From: Cristatella mucedo
Taxonomy: Eukaryota; Bryozoa; Phylactolaemata; Cristatellidae
Assembly (NCBI GenBank): GCA_009760855.2
Contig: WPIO01000025.1
Span: forward strand, 4,905,001-4,969,000
Direction: 5' to 3'
Length of the DNA stretch: 64,000 bases
Part shown: positions 35,186-48,391 of the stretch, piece by piece
How the letters are laid out: each line of letters begins with the position of its first letter
Position numbering within the stretch: the stretch's first letter is position 1
Notes under the pieces: model-generated
What the model was told of the DNA's origin: nothing
Database searches by the model: none
The model's input: the letters and a program-made list of their open reading frames with translations, nothing else
Program-made: the position numbers and the translations under genes

Positions 35186-38100
35186 TGTAGCTCCACAAAG
35201 CCACAAAGACTACGTGGGTGTTACTCAGGAGAGTTTTCTACAGTGCACTCAGAGCCTAAGCAGCTTTCGGTAAGCATTCGGTAGCCAAAAGACTTCATCT
35301 CATGCAACAAAGAGAAAGTGAGAATCGTGAAAGAGAACAAAGAGAAAGTGAGTCGGGAGAGCAGTTAAGGTAGTGAATTGCATTGAAGTGGCAGCTAGGA
35401 CGGCTGGAAAGGTTTGGCTCGCAAAGCAAGCAGCCAGCAAGCCACTAAACTGAAAGGGCAGCCAGATCTCCTGCCAGCAATGGTCTTAGCAAAAACTTAC
35501 AGCCAGAATGAGCCAAGCATTTATGGCTTTCGTACTGCGGACACCATAGCGTCTTATGGCAAAATTCTCAGTCCTACAAGAACGAAATGGTCTCGGATGA
35601 CCAAAAACAAACTGGTTACAAAAGAGTTATTACACAATAGCTGCCACTTTCTGAATCGACAAAATCCTTTCCAAAAAGCACTAATTTTGGCTTCCGAAGG
35701 AACCATTTAGAAACTGTTGCTCCGAGAAGACAAGGATCCGATCAAGCACGGCTATGAGCTGGCTCTTTGACCTAGGGTAAGGTGCTTGCTCTTCACGACC
35801 CAGGTCGCAGATTCGAGTCGTGCAGCAGGCAATGCTTGCTCGCTTCGGGGGAGGGGGAAGGGGGTCGGATGACTGCTATGGCTCTTCCGATGCTATCTAT
35901 ACAAAGGAGGCTGTTGATTCAGCTAACATTTACTTTTGCTTCAACTGCATAACGAGTGGAGGAAACCCTTGCCATTAATAGGCCCGTTGAACCTCCCCTC
36001 CACGGAGAGACCCCAAAGACCTACGCGAAAGCTGCCTCAGCTAGCAGCGCCTGAACAGGGAGCACCCGTGGCTTGGCAGGCAGCTGGCTACCGCGGTCGG
36101 AGTCGCGGCCCTACCCTTGGCTATCGGGACACATCTGGCAGAAATGCAGACCACCGGGCAGACTGGGTCGCTCAGATATCCGAGAGGCCAAGTTAGCTAC
36201 CCACCAGAAGGAGGCTATCCCCGCAAGCCACTTGCTCCGCCATTACAGTGGGCTGGCAGCAGCACGGCCAGGTGCAAGGACAGCTTACTGCCGTTGGCCA
36301 GCATCGCTTACTCTCTCAGAGGATGGGTGGGGGAGGCGATTTACATGCACGGAAGAAGCTCTAGTGCGACCTCGCTGCAAGAGCCAGAAAGAGAACTTGT
36401 CTCCAAAACGCCAAGCTGCCAGAAAGTCAAAGCAGTAATCAGATTACCATCTAAAAATTATTCGGCATTCGAAGCCAGTTGCCAGCACCAAACGGTCGCA
36501 GAAGTAACCTACTATGCTCTAGCATCGTTGCTCGAGCAAGTGACAACAAACGAATGCCAGGGCCAGAAACTGAAATCAGAGGAAAACAGGTGTCAATAAC
36601 TGTGATTAATGCACCCCTGCAATCCTCCTGCATGAGTTGGCCAAGACCGGAAGCCCTAATAATGCTGAGGAATTCACCTAACGGCTAAATACAGTATACG
36701 AGCGTGAAAAATTCCCTAATAATCGCACCATAAACTGCTTTAATGACAAGACTATACCAAAGCGTTTGTGGTGTAGCAAAAACTACCAAGAGCCCTACCA
36801 GACTTGTCGCATCGAGTCATCGCTGGCAATCGATAATACCACCGACACAAACAGTGTGTTCAGTGCAACAGGGAGCAGGAAATATGACGACTGCAAACAA
36901 GTATGATTCAGCTGCTCATTTAAAGTTAAAAGCGACCATAAAGGTCTTAACTAATGCACCGTTCGGAAATGTGGTTGATCCTCGCGAAAAGGATGCAAAC
37001 AGCACCCGACGTTCAGAATGATGCACATGGACTGCTGTTAACAGTGCCGTGCAGCTCACGAAACCATGCAATCAAAGAACGTTTAAGGGGCCACGCCCAT
37101 TGTCGATGAGCACTAATGTATAGCTAGGTTACGTACCATTCGGTGACGTTGATGGGAGCCGGTAACCAATGAGTCTGGCTCATTAGTTCATACAAATACT
37201 CGTTCTGCTGAGTACCCTCCATGGTGAGCCCAGTGCCTATCATAGTCGAGTTGGGAAACCAACGCCCTTTGTATGGTCCCTGTCAAAATGCAAGTTGAAG
37301 TTTGAGATCCATATGACATGAATCATTAATGAAGTGGCTGGACACACAATGGTGTACAAACTTGAAACGTCTGCACGAGTCTTAGACGATTGAGACGACC
37401 TCTTTAAAAAAACTCGACACATGAATAATAAGCTTCAACCTCAAATGCATAATCGTAGCATTGCTTGTGTGCACACATCACGTCATACCTCACTAGCCGA
37501 GGTGGCCGAGCCATAAAGACCGAGGTTTCCACCGAAATTGTGCAGAAAACACCAAATGAACGGTTGACCATAATACGACTGCAAACTGCTAAACACTGGA
37601 GCTGCTTCAGCTTGCAAGTCGAGGACGACCAGGCGTCCCTGCAAAATTTAAGCTTCTCAGTTGCAAAGTCAATGTTTTCATAAATATATAAATATAATTC
37701 ATTTGTATAGCACTCTAAGTGAACTTAATCTTTATCTAGGTGCTTCCACACATACGGAAGGATTCGAGCCCACGACCTCGGTCATCAAATGCATTCACCA
37801 TGACTTCAGTCGTTAAAGGCGAGCACCTTAACCCCTGGGCCAAGCCAGGGCTTTTCCAAGGCCAGCTGCATCTGCCTGCATCCACCTTAAAGCCTATACA
37901 ACAAGCAAGAGCCTGGCTCACGTATGAGCAACTAATAAATTGACGATAAACAGTCAATGGAGCCAAGACAATATTCTGCTGACACTACACGAAAATATGA
38001 CAATGGAGTGGTGAACCAACATACACTTGTGTATGTGTGACAATATTCCTGATAATTAAAGATAACTCATACGACATTGTTATTACACGAATACTGCTAC

Positions 38101-38486
38101 ACGAATTAAACGAATACTGTTTTAATTACACGAATACTGTTATTACTGGACTTCTAGACGGAAGATGCAATCCACCTTCATTAGCTCTTCGGCTTACCAT
38201 GGCAAGCGGCAGCTTATGAAAACGGCCAGGGCAATGTCAGCACCTACATCATTCTCCGCTAGTCCCTACAAGAAGCCGACGGGTACAAAACTAATCTGAT
38301 CTAGCAATGTTGCACTTTAAATAAAATGACATTCATTGATACCATGTGTACGTTTTCAAATGTAAGCGTGTGCATACACAAAGCACATGCACACGCATTC
38401 CTTTGCAGCAATGTAAAGTGCCTAGAAAGAGATTAAGTTCTCTGAGGGCACTATACAAATGTATTATTATTACAAATACATACACA

Positions 38487-38524
<38 letters not shown>

Positions 38525-38536
38525 CACGCACACACA

Positions 38537-38574
<38 letters not shown>

Positions 38575-41500
38575 CAGCACCTTGCTAGGCAATATACACA
38601 ATGGTACACCTTCCCCATTGCCTTGCTGTCGGCAAGCCGCCCGCGGACTGGCTCACTCGAACGGCAAGCACCGACCTCGCTGCTGCCATTGCCGCTTGCC
38701 ATCGCTCGCTCGCTGTGGCTCTAGCTGCCGCCGGACCGAACGCTGTGCCAGATGAGGAAGGGGGAGAACGAAAGGATCAGACAAAGACCAGCAGGCCACT
38801 GCAGCAGCTCCTTACTGCTTGCTGCAACCGATTGCAGAGCCATCTGCCGCCGTCAGCCCCTGGGCGGCAGATGCAAGCAGTCGGCGAGAGCAGTCGAGTA
38901 GAAGGCTCGACACACGAAAGGCATGCAAAGCCCAGGCCAAAGACTACAGGTAAAAGAGCTGGCGAGGTGTCATCGAGAGCATAAAGTATGCTGCTGGCGG
39001 AGTCGAAGCTGTGCCTAATGACAAGCCAACCATTATTAAACAATTGCCCCAGTGTCCATTTCCCGGCAAAAGAAATTGGACACCCGCAGGAAGGACACTG
39101 GGAGGTGAAGGCAGGTGTTTCTAAATTTGCCATATATAACAAGGGGCCCGCAAACGCAGCTGGACAGTCACAGAGCTACTTGTGCCCCATGAGCTCTTGC
39201 ATCGCATCCCTAGAGGGCGAGAGAATACACTGTTGCGTAGGCATCCGACTGAGCTCGAGACTGAAGAAACCAGCAGAGGCTCAAATCGGGGCGAGGCGAC
39301 TCGTCCAACTTCGACAGACTCCTTGCACTGATGGACCAACTTCCTCGAGGCCTTGGAGAGGTGTGGCCGAAGTCTCGAGAAATTTGAGCAAACCCGGAAG
39401 CTGGTACAAGAACTACGCCCTCTCTTGAAGATCTCTTCACGGCACAAGCACGTGCTGCTGCACTGCATCTTGGAATGCAGCTTGAAGATCGATCAAGAAA
39501 CACCAGGAGCTTGTTGCACAGGGCGAAGGTGGGAGCAGCTGAAGCTGCTGACACTTCTGGCACGGCTGGGAGTAATTTAAGGCTAGGAGCAATATCCAGC
39601 ATTCCAATGCTCACGTTTTACTAAAGCTCGACTGTCATTCACACCGACAGCAGCACCAGCGAGGTAGCTAGCACCAGTCTGCTGGTGCCAAAAATTGTTG
39701 GAGGGGGTGTGAAGCAAGATGGCTGATAATTAGCATTGCAAGCCCTATAATAAGCAGTGCTGCTATTCCAACTTTCATGCTCGCTGGGCTCAGTTCGTCG
39801 GAAAGCTCGGTCTAGCTGTCTCCTTGGTGCACATTGTCGCCATTCCGTGCAGCGGCGCATGCAGCCACGAGCCATCGCATGCATACTGCAAGCTGCTAAG
39901 GCTTCGCAGCAGAAGAACAATCAAAAGAGAACAGGCGAGGACGAACGCCATCCCAAGCAGCTGACCCAGAGTGCGCTCGACGGATCGAAAATGTCAATTC
40001 GTGCTGCTCTAAACAAGTAGTGGCAAGTTATTGATGAGAGTGGACCGCATGCGGTCGGATACTAGTCACAGAGACGATAAGCAGCGAGCTTGCAAATGCC
40101 TTGCCAAGCAATACAGCACGCATACAGGACGGCTTAACGCCCAATGGACCCTAGGTCTTGGCCAAAGATGCATGCACTTCACGAAGCATGTGGTGCGTTC
40201 ACGTAAGTCCTGCAGCATGGAGTCTATTGCCCACTGCAAATGGGGATTATAGCCACAATGGGCTCTTCTGCCACTTTATAAATGAATGCTGTTGAATCAA
40301 CCGACCTTATTTTGTATTTATTCATTTTATATATGGCAGAACTATAAGCCAACGAGCAGCCATTGAGGTGTCAAAATATTAGCTCAAAACGTCTAGGCAC
40401 CTGTGCTGTCGTCATTCGTAAGTTGACCTTGGGACGGCAGGGGCAACACGAAGGGTGGCATCGATGGCAGCACTGCTCCAGGCACGTATTTGTTTGATAG
40501 CTTAATGATAAACATTCTGCCTTCTACTACGACTCTCTCGGCTACTAAAAATCCTATAACCAAGGCAAGTGCTGCACGAATACATAGAGAAAACGACGGC
40601 TGTAAGGCAGTGTCAAACTAGCATACTACACGTGAAAACACTCTACACCTAAGGTAAGATGCAACTTTCACTGCAAACTAAAACAAACAGGTACACGGGC
40701 CTTAAGAGACAAGAATCTTGCTAAAATCCACGAACTCTACACGGACAGAAAACTCGAGGGACTCACCAGCCATGCATGGCATCACTCAAGTTTGCTTGAG
40801 TTATTTGCAATGACCGAGAAGCCAAACATGGCCAAAAATTAAAAAAAGAAAGATTGCAGAGCTCGTCTCCAGAGATGTAGGTGTAGCATAAAAATCAGCC
40901 TGAGGTGTGGAATAAGGAGTTAACAAATTTCACTTTTGTCGGAACACGAATGACTACTCGCCGGACCCATGCTCTAACCATTAAGCTAAACACACTACTG
41001 CGCCTACCCTTTCTTAATGCTAATACTGGACTTTACAGCCCATTCTGGATTTGATGTGACCACTTAAAAGTATGGGCCGAAGCAGATCCCCAAGTCAGTA
41101 AGAACACGAAAGAGGGTCCGGTGGCACAACCCTCTTCTACTTATATTTACCCATTACTTAAAACAAACATTTGACGTAAACAGTGGGCAAAAGAAATAGG
41201 CTAATCGAGCTATTTCTTACAAGAGGCACAGCAGTGAGGAATGCTTTTGCTTGAGCTGGTTGCCAGAAATTTGAATTGTATCGGAACATCCAGCCTTGCA
41301 GAACCCATATACCATGAGGATCGGTGGTGATGATCGACTTGTATATCGCAGCACTAACCGATGCCACATAGTTGAGATCACTAAAACAAGGAGAAGTTAA
41401 CCATGAGCACCAATGATTAGCAAAAAGACGAAAATGACAGGAGGCTAGTTGTACCTGCTTCCCGGAAGCTCTTCATTAAATGGGTCCGAGTTGTACAGAT

Positions 41501-43720
41501 GGTCGGTTCCGTATTCCTTAATGAGCTGGCAAGCAAAATTTCAAGGTGATCACGCATCCTGTGCAATTCGTAGCTGCACATTGAAAGTAGCTGCATGCTG
41601 GAAATGAGTGCAAGGGCCAGCATGTCTCAACACTCTGTTACCTCTGTTATAAATGCTTCCCCAATCTTTTGGAACAGTGGATCCGCAGCATCAAGAAAAT
41701 AAGTACTAAAAAAGAGTATTCTCGGGGAGTTGATCATGCATCTATGGTTGAGCAAGGATGATATCCACAAAACTGCAAGCAAAGTTCTTCAAAGAAATAT
41801 GAGATGGACACCAAAGGACATGTGCAGGATATGGCACGGACAGGATAAGGCAGGGTAGTATGAGGTAGGGAAAGGATGAGTGAGGCAGGGCAAGACAGGA
41901 TCGGCAAAAGCAAGGAACATACAGAGAAAGTGAGCAGACGTTATATAAGATTATTAGCAGGTGCACTGCTTCTCAATGTTCTCCTCAAAAAGAGCCACAC
42001 TATTTTGTGCTATATTTTTTGTTAGTGCAACCGAAAAGGTAAATTAAGTACCCTACTACTCACCAAGAAAGCGAACAGTTGAATTTGTTCCAATCACCTA
42101 GCTGTGTCACATTAGCTTCCGGAAATACCCTGAAAGCATTCCAGTAGACATATCAGCTCCATCCAACTATCGCATCCCACAATACGTCAAGAAAAAATGC
42201 AGAAACAGCCAAAAGAATTACAAATTTATCACGCTACTAGCTTTATTATTAGCTATATTAAGCTACACTTGAGCCCAAAGAACACAATCATAACTTGTCC
42301 GATAGTTCGGAGTATGGTGCCGCCATGGATATATCTGTGGGTGATAGTTGCCGAGTCACATTTGTTACGTCCATGTTGTTGCACTTCACCGACATGGACT
42401 ACTTTGCTCAGTGCAAGTTAATGAGCTGCCAAAGTTCACACGGGATGGCCAGTGGGGCTACACAGCTGGACCAACTCTTTGTCACTGTAACCAGCAACAG
42501 CATGGCTGGCAAAGCAATCGCTCTAGGCACTTCCGGCAGCCCCGGCAAAGCTGCTGCCTCGAATTTCGCCGCCAATTGGAGAGTAGCAGCAGCTGCAGAA
42601 GTGAGTATGCTCCTGCGCATTGCTGTACACACGAAAGTCGCACGGGAAAAGGTCTGCATTTACCACCATTGTTGCCGTAAACAATCCGAATCGTCAATGA
42701 CAGCCATAACTTACGGGCGAGGCCTTGAATAGCACAAGTTACTACTCCAGCCTCGACACACAACAGAACGAAAAACCAACCTCTTGATTGCATCAGGCAC
42801 GTGACCAGCAAATGACGGCAGCACCGGAGTCATGCCGAAGCTCCTCATGCGCTGGAGAATCTGGTGCTGCAGTGTCAGCTGGCTGCTGAGCCACCCAGTT
42901 GGAGGCGGACCACCCCAGGACTTTAAGTTGCCCATACGCCACCAGGCCAGGAACGCTGGGCCAGAAAGCCAGTTATCGATGTCCGGCTCGCTGACACCAA
43001 GTGACAGGTACACCTGCAGCAAATAAACAGAGTGAATCCTCAGTATAGCTAGAACCAGTTTCCGGCTTGCATTCGTCGGCTAACTGAAATTATTTTCCAT
43101 ATCCATTGCCCATGTGGTGCTACAATTGTCACCTAGGTTAAGCACGAGGTTCTCACACGTGAGAAAAAGTGACAGCACTATGATCGAACTTTTGATCAAC
43201 TAATGCCGCACTACAAAAGTGACCCTAATATCTGCGCAGCAGACGATGCGCGGGGATGAGAAGGATGGTCAGCCAGGAGATGCATGAGTTATAACTCAAG
43301 AGGGAGCTCCAGCTGGGAGGAGGACAGGGCAAAGGTCATAGGAATTCCAATCCCTCTGGCAAAGTTGAAACTTGGGGCAACGGCTAATTCTTGTACGAAC
43401 TGATGAAGCACCTAAAACTATAGTGACGGAACATAAAACCTTGGAGTTTGGAAGCCAGTAAACTGTTCACGAGAATACTAACAGAAATGAATATCTGGTG
43501 CAAATATGCTACGAACTACACTACGGTAGGTAATTTTGTTTTAAGTGCAACCTATTTAGAATGTCAAGAGCCTAATGGAGTGGTTGATATAGCAACACAT
43601 CTAAAGTGCCTAGTGAGAAATTTAGTTCTCTGAGGGTGCTACATAAATGTATCATTATTATTATTACTATTAATAATAATAATAATAATAATGCACTTGA
43701 TAAAGCGCCCACAGAGAACT

Positions 43721-43754
<34 letters not shown>

Positions 43755-44217
43755 CCAGGTGCTTCACATTTGCTGCAAAGGAAAATGCAATTGAATGATG
43801 AGTAATATCATGATTGATAAACAAACAAAATGAATAACTGGAGATAAGCTGGCAGAGCCCATTTTTATATTCAATAAGACATTTGTATAGCACCCTAAAG
43901 AACTAGATCAATGATAGGAGCTTTAAAAATGCTGGAGAGGAAGCATGTCTATTTCGTAAGTGATGCTACAAAACATTTTTAAAATTCGAACTTGTTTAGA
44001 CAGGGATACCACATCTAAGTTGATCCATGCATTTGCGACATCTCGTCTCGACTTCTGTGCAATCAGTCGTTTACAGCTGATACAAACGAGCTGATTTGGT
44101 CCAGTGGTTAAGTGCTCGCCCCGACCAAGGTCTGGCTGAAGTCGTGGGCTCGAGCCCCGAGGCATATGTGAAGCGCCTGAATAGAGATTAAGTTATCTTG
44201 GAGCGCTATACAAATGA

Positions 44218-44263
<46 letters not shown>

Positions 44264-45830
44264 TAAATACATATATATATATATATAAATCTGTAGCTAG
44301 GCTTGTTTGTCGTAAGCACCACAGTTGCCACATCACACCACTTCTCGCCGACCTGCACTGGCTACCATTCAAGCAACTGCATCAAAAAGGTTTTGTCGCT
44401 CACTTTTAGGTCTCTTTTAGGCCTACCTATCAGATCTAATCCCCCACCAGGCTAAGCATAGTACCACCAGCTTTTTGGAATCTAAATGTTTACCTATACA
44501 ATGTATAAACCTCAAATCCTTTGGAGACCGTGCCTTTAGTTCGTATGCTCCTAAAGTCTGGAACTCACTCCCGACTTGTGTCACGACATGCCCTGACATG
44601 ACACATTTAAAAAGAAACTAAAAACACACCTGTTTATGACAGTATTTAGTGGGTTTCTGTGATTTGACCTTTATGTGCTGACACTGTGCATGCTGCCACT
44701 AACCATATTTGCATGCTGACCCAGTGCATGTCACCCCTAACCATGTTATTTATTCTTGCTGTTTATTGAGCATACTACCGATAACCATTTCAATCGCGTT
44801 CCCTTTGCAGCAAATGTAAAGTGCCTAGACAGAGATTTAGTTCTCCGAGGGCGCTTTATCAAGTGTGTTATTATTATTTCAACACGGTGTCAGCACGAAT
44901 AAGCACACACAATAGCAATTCACATGGACCCAAAAAATTCTGTGAGGAATAGGTGTGCTTTGAGCTTGTTGTTGAATGTCGTCAAGCCATGGGATGTCGT
45001 TACGTCAGTCGGTAGAGATTTCCAGGCTTTGGGTGAATTCAAACTAGAGACACGGTCTCCAAAGGATTTGAGGTTACTTAGAGGGAGGCACAGCTAAATG
45101 ATTTGAGTCGGAAGAGTAGGTGGTACGATACCTAGCCTCTTTGGGAAGTGGTTGTGATATGGGGGCTGAAGCAAGAGAATAAAGGAACCTAAAAGTTAGA
45201 GACAAATCCTTGAGGTCTATAATCTGCTTGATTAGGAGCCAGTGCAGGTTGGCGAGATGGTATAATGTGGCAACGGCAACGTTCACGACAGAAAAGCCTT
45301 AAGGCAAGGTGTTCTACCAGCTATTAGCATCTTATTTGCACAGGCCGGAAGACCTGAAGGTAGTGAGTGACGGAAGTCAAGATGGGAGGCCATTCAATGC
45401 AGGGACCAACATGGATTTGGTAAGCTTAACTAAGCAGACCCGAATTTTTGCACCGCTACTTAGCTGAAAGTAGGAAGGCTTGACTGTGGAGATGATGTGG
45501 TTTTTCAAGTGAACGATCACATTGGAACAGTACACACATATTTCGTACAGATGCTACAGGAGATATGCTGGTCGAGCCCATTTTGAGAGTTAGATTTTCC
45601 AATTTCTGAGTGACACTTGGTTTGCCCATAATTAATAAGTTAGTTTTATCGTCATTAAATTTGAGAAAGTTTGCTGCCATCCAAGTTTTGATATCAGAAG
45701 TACATGCAGCAAGTGAATTGAGAGAGCTTGATGTGCTGAAAGGCAGGTAGAGATCAAAGCACAGGTAAAGCTGTGGGCTATCTGCATAAAAATAAAACAA
45801 AAGCCCAGATTATTCGAAGTGATTACATCG

Positions 45831-45920
<90 letters not shown>

Positions 45921-48344
45921 ACATTGCAAAAACAAGTGTGCCAAGCACAGATACCTGGGGTACCTCAAACGTTAAAAGCTTGTCAGAGGAATGAATGTTG
46001 CCCGATGACATAAATGTTCTGAAGCCTACTAGTGAGATAGCACCAAAACCATTACAGTGCAGAGACAATGATGTCCAGGCGAGATGAGAGGCACTCAAGA
46101 AGGACTTTGTGATCAATAGTATCAAGTGCTACCTAAAGAAAATACAACTAAAAACTTGTATTTATACCTATTTGAGAAAAATCTTATTTTCGGGCCAGGT
46201 AAGTCTGGACGTTGCCATATTGAGATGCATTAGCAAAATGAAGGTCAGCTAATTGATATAGTCAACGTTGTGCAATCGCATGCACCTATAGGTATTTTTC
46301 ACATTTAACTGGTGGAAAAGCGGTAGTTATAAGCACTTAAACAGTATTTTGGTAACAAAGCCAATAAACGCCAGAGCTTTAAGGAAGTAGTTGACACTAA
46401 AATGCAGGCCAAAACATAGACCTTACAATAGTTCATATCAACGGTTGCTCGGAATGAGATGCCGTCTGAGGATTCTAAGTAATGACGGTTTGTAAAGGAA
46501 TTTTAAAAGGCCTTCATAAACGACGGCAAACACTGGCCCGGTGGTTTAGCTGCTCGCCCCGACCAAGGTCTGGCCGAGGTCGTGGGGTCGAGCCCCGTGG
46601 CAATGTGAAGCGCCTGGATAGAGATTAAGTTCTCTAAGGGCACTATAGAAATTAATTATATAAGGCCACTGTAGATACAGAGTTGTACCAGGCTATTTCA
46701 GCCAACAGCTTTGATACAGTCAAGGACTTGCAAGCACATACGGCTGTGCCGTTTACAATCCCTGCTGCTACATGTTCACATCCACCCACACCTAGTTATT
46801 GCCAGCCTTCCATGGGCAGTGGGGATTTTTTTCTTTAGCGCGGCGATACTGGTTGGTACTTCCCAGTCGATGACCAATGATGCATGGAAGAGCAAGAGGC
46901 GCGCATGGGTCGCTCAAGAGTGCACAGCAGACATGGTCAGGCCATGCACAACTGCTTGGCACATACTGGGTCGCAAGGTCGCCACCGCTCTCCCTGCTGC
47001 CACAGTGAGCACCAAGCAACACATGGGGCGTGGGAGGGCAGCTACTTACAGTGACACCAGAGAGTCTCATCTGATACCATCGCATGCCAGAAAAAGCAAA
47101 GCGGACTGCAGGAGCAGAGCTGCACGAAGACAATGCACCGATAACCAGCCTGACAACAATCAGCCTGACAGAGAACAAAGACCAAGGACTAAGAACTGCA
47201 CGATGCGCCGCCACAGATCCCTTCATGCTTGTCGACTCACTGACCTTGCCATTCAGCAATACTTGTCCGCACATAGTCACGCAAACTAAAAGCATATTCA
47301 GCGCTAGCATTGCAGTCAAGCAGCAATCGGGATGCTCACAGCTGATGTCCACATTGACATCAACATGCAGTGCTAAGTGTGGCACATAATCAGCACGACA
47401 ACGATAGTAATAAAGTTTATAAAGACTGCTACACGTAACGACGAAATGAGCAGCTAAGGGCTGCCACGAGTCGGCGGCCGACTGGCCTACTAGCTAGCAC
47501 AAGCACAGGGCATTAAGAGATCTTAGGCAGCAAGTGCTAGCCTTACAGATAGGATTCTTAGATCTCAGATGCTGAACAGCTCTGGCAGATTTAAATCCCA
47601 GAATTTGGGCTAGAGACTCTGAGCTATGAATGCTGAGCTAAACTGTGTAGTGTAGAAGCACTGGCTTCAGATTGCAAGCCTACTCCCCCCCAAGCCAACC
47701 GCCTCTGATCATGTCAGATGATGCCATTGCAAATTCATGCAAATTCAAATTCTCCCTGTTGCCAAACTATATGCCATGAATGGCTCTAATGACTCTCATA
47801 GCCAGCAACAGAAAGCATCGGCATTACTGTAGTGTTTCAAGAGGGCACAGAAGGCACAGGCTGGTACCACCGATCCGATGGTCCGATGGGAAGCCCGAGC
47901 TACCGACCATGGAAACAAGACTAGGCACTCAATTAGGGCAAGTTTAAGAGCTGTGTCTTCGAATAGCAACAACCCGTGCCAATCTAAACTCAAAAGGCAG
48001 TCATTGCGTCAACGAAAAACACTTACATTTACGTTTAACTCAAAACCAACCTCGTCTAAGGGCCGCTCTACTCGGTGCAGCTGCAACCGGCCTCTCTGCA
48101 TCTCCATGCCGTTTCAGGACAGCAAAGGCTGTCCCTACTTTTGCGTAAAGACTTTGCTCTCTAGGCCCGTGTAGACAGTTAAACTCATTGCTATGATTCA
48201 TGTGCACAAATTCAGGTTGCCAAACCTGGCATTTCTTTTGCTGAAGAACTTCCACCCACGTACCGAGCATAAAATATGATATAACACTGAACGAATAGAA
48301 ATATACATGTATAAATGCACTGTCAGTATTTAGAATAAAAGCAA

Positions 48345-48391
<47 letters not shown>

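Noticed and set aside
38601..38984. 127-codon plus-strand ORF in the NAGLU intron
   Set aside because: Arg/Ala-rich, no domain, no start or splice support.
42295..42732. 145-codon plus-strand ORF
   Set aside because: Lies between NAGLU exons 5 and 6 on the opposite strand and looks like chance.
46711..47385. Overlapping sense and antisense ORFs of about 195 codons
   Set aside because: Located in a NAGLU intron; no recognisable domain or composition in either strand, and both open frames are best explained by low stop density.
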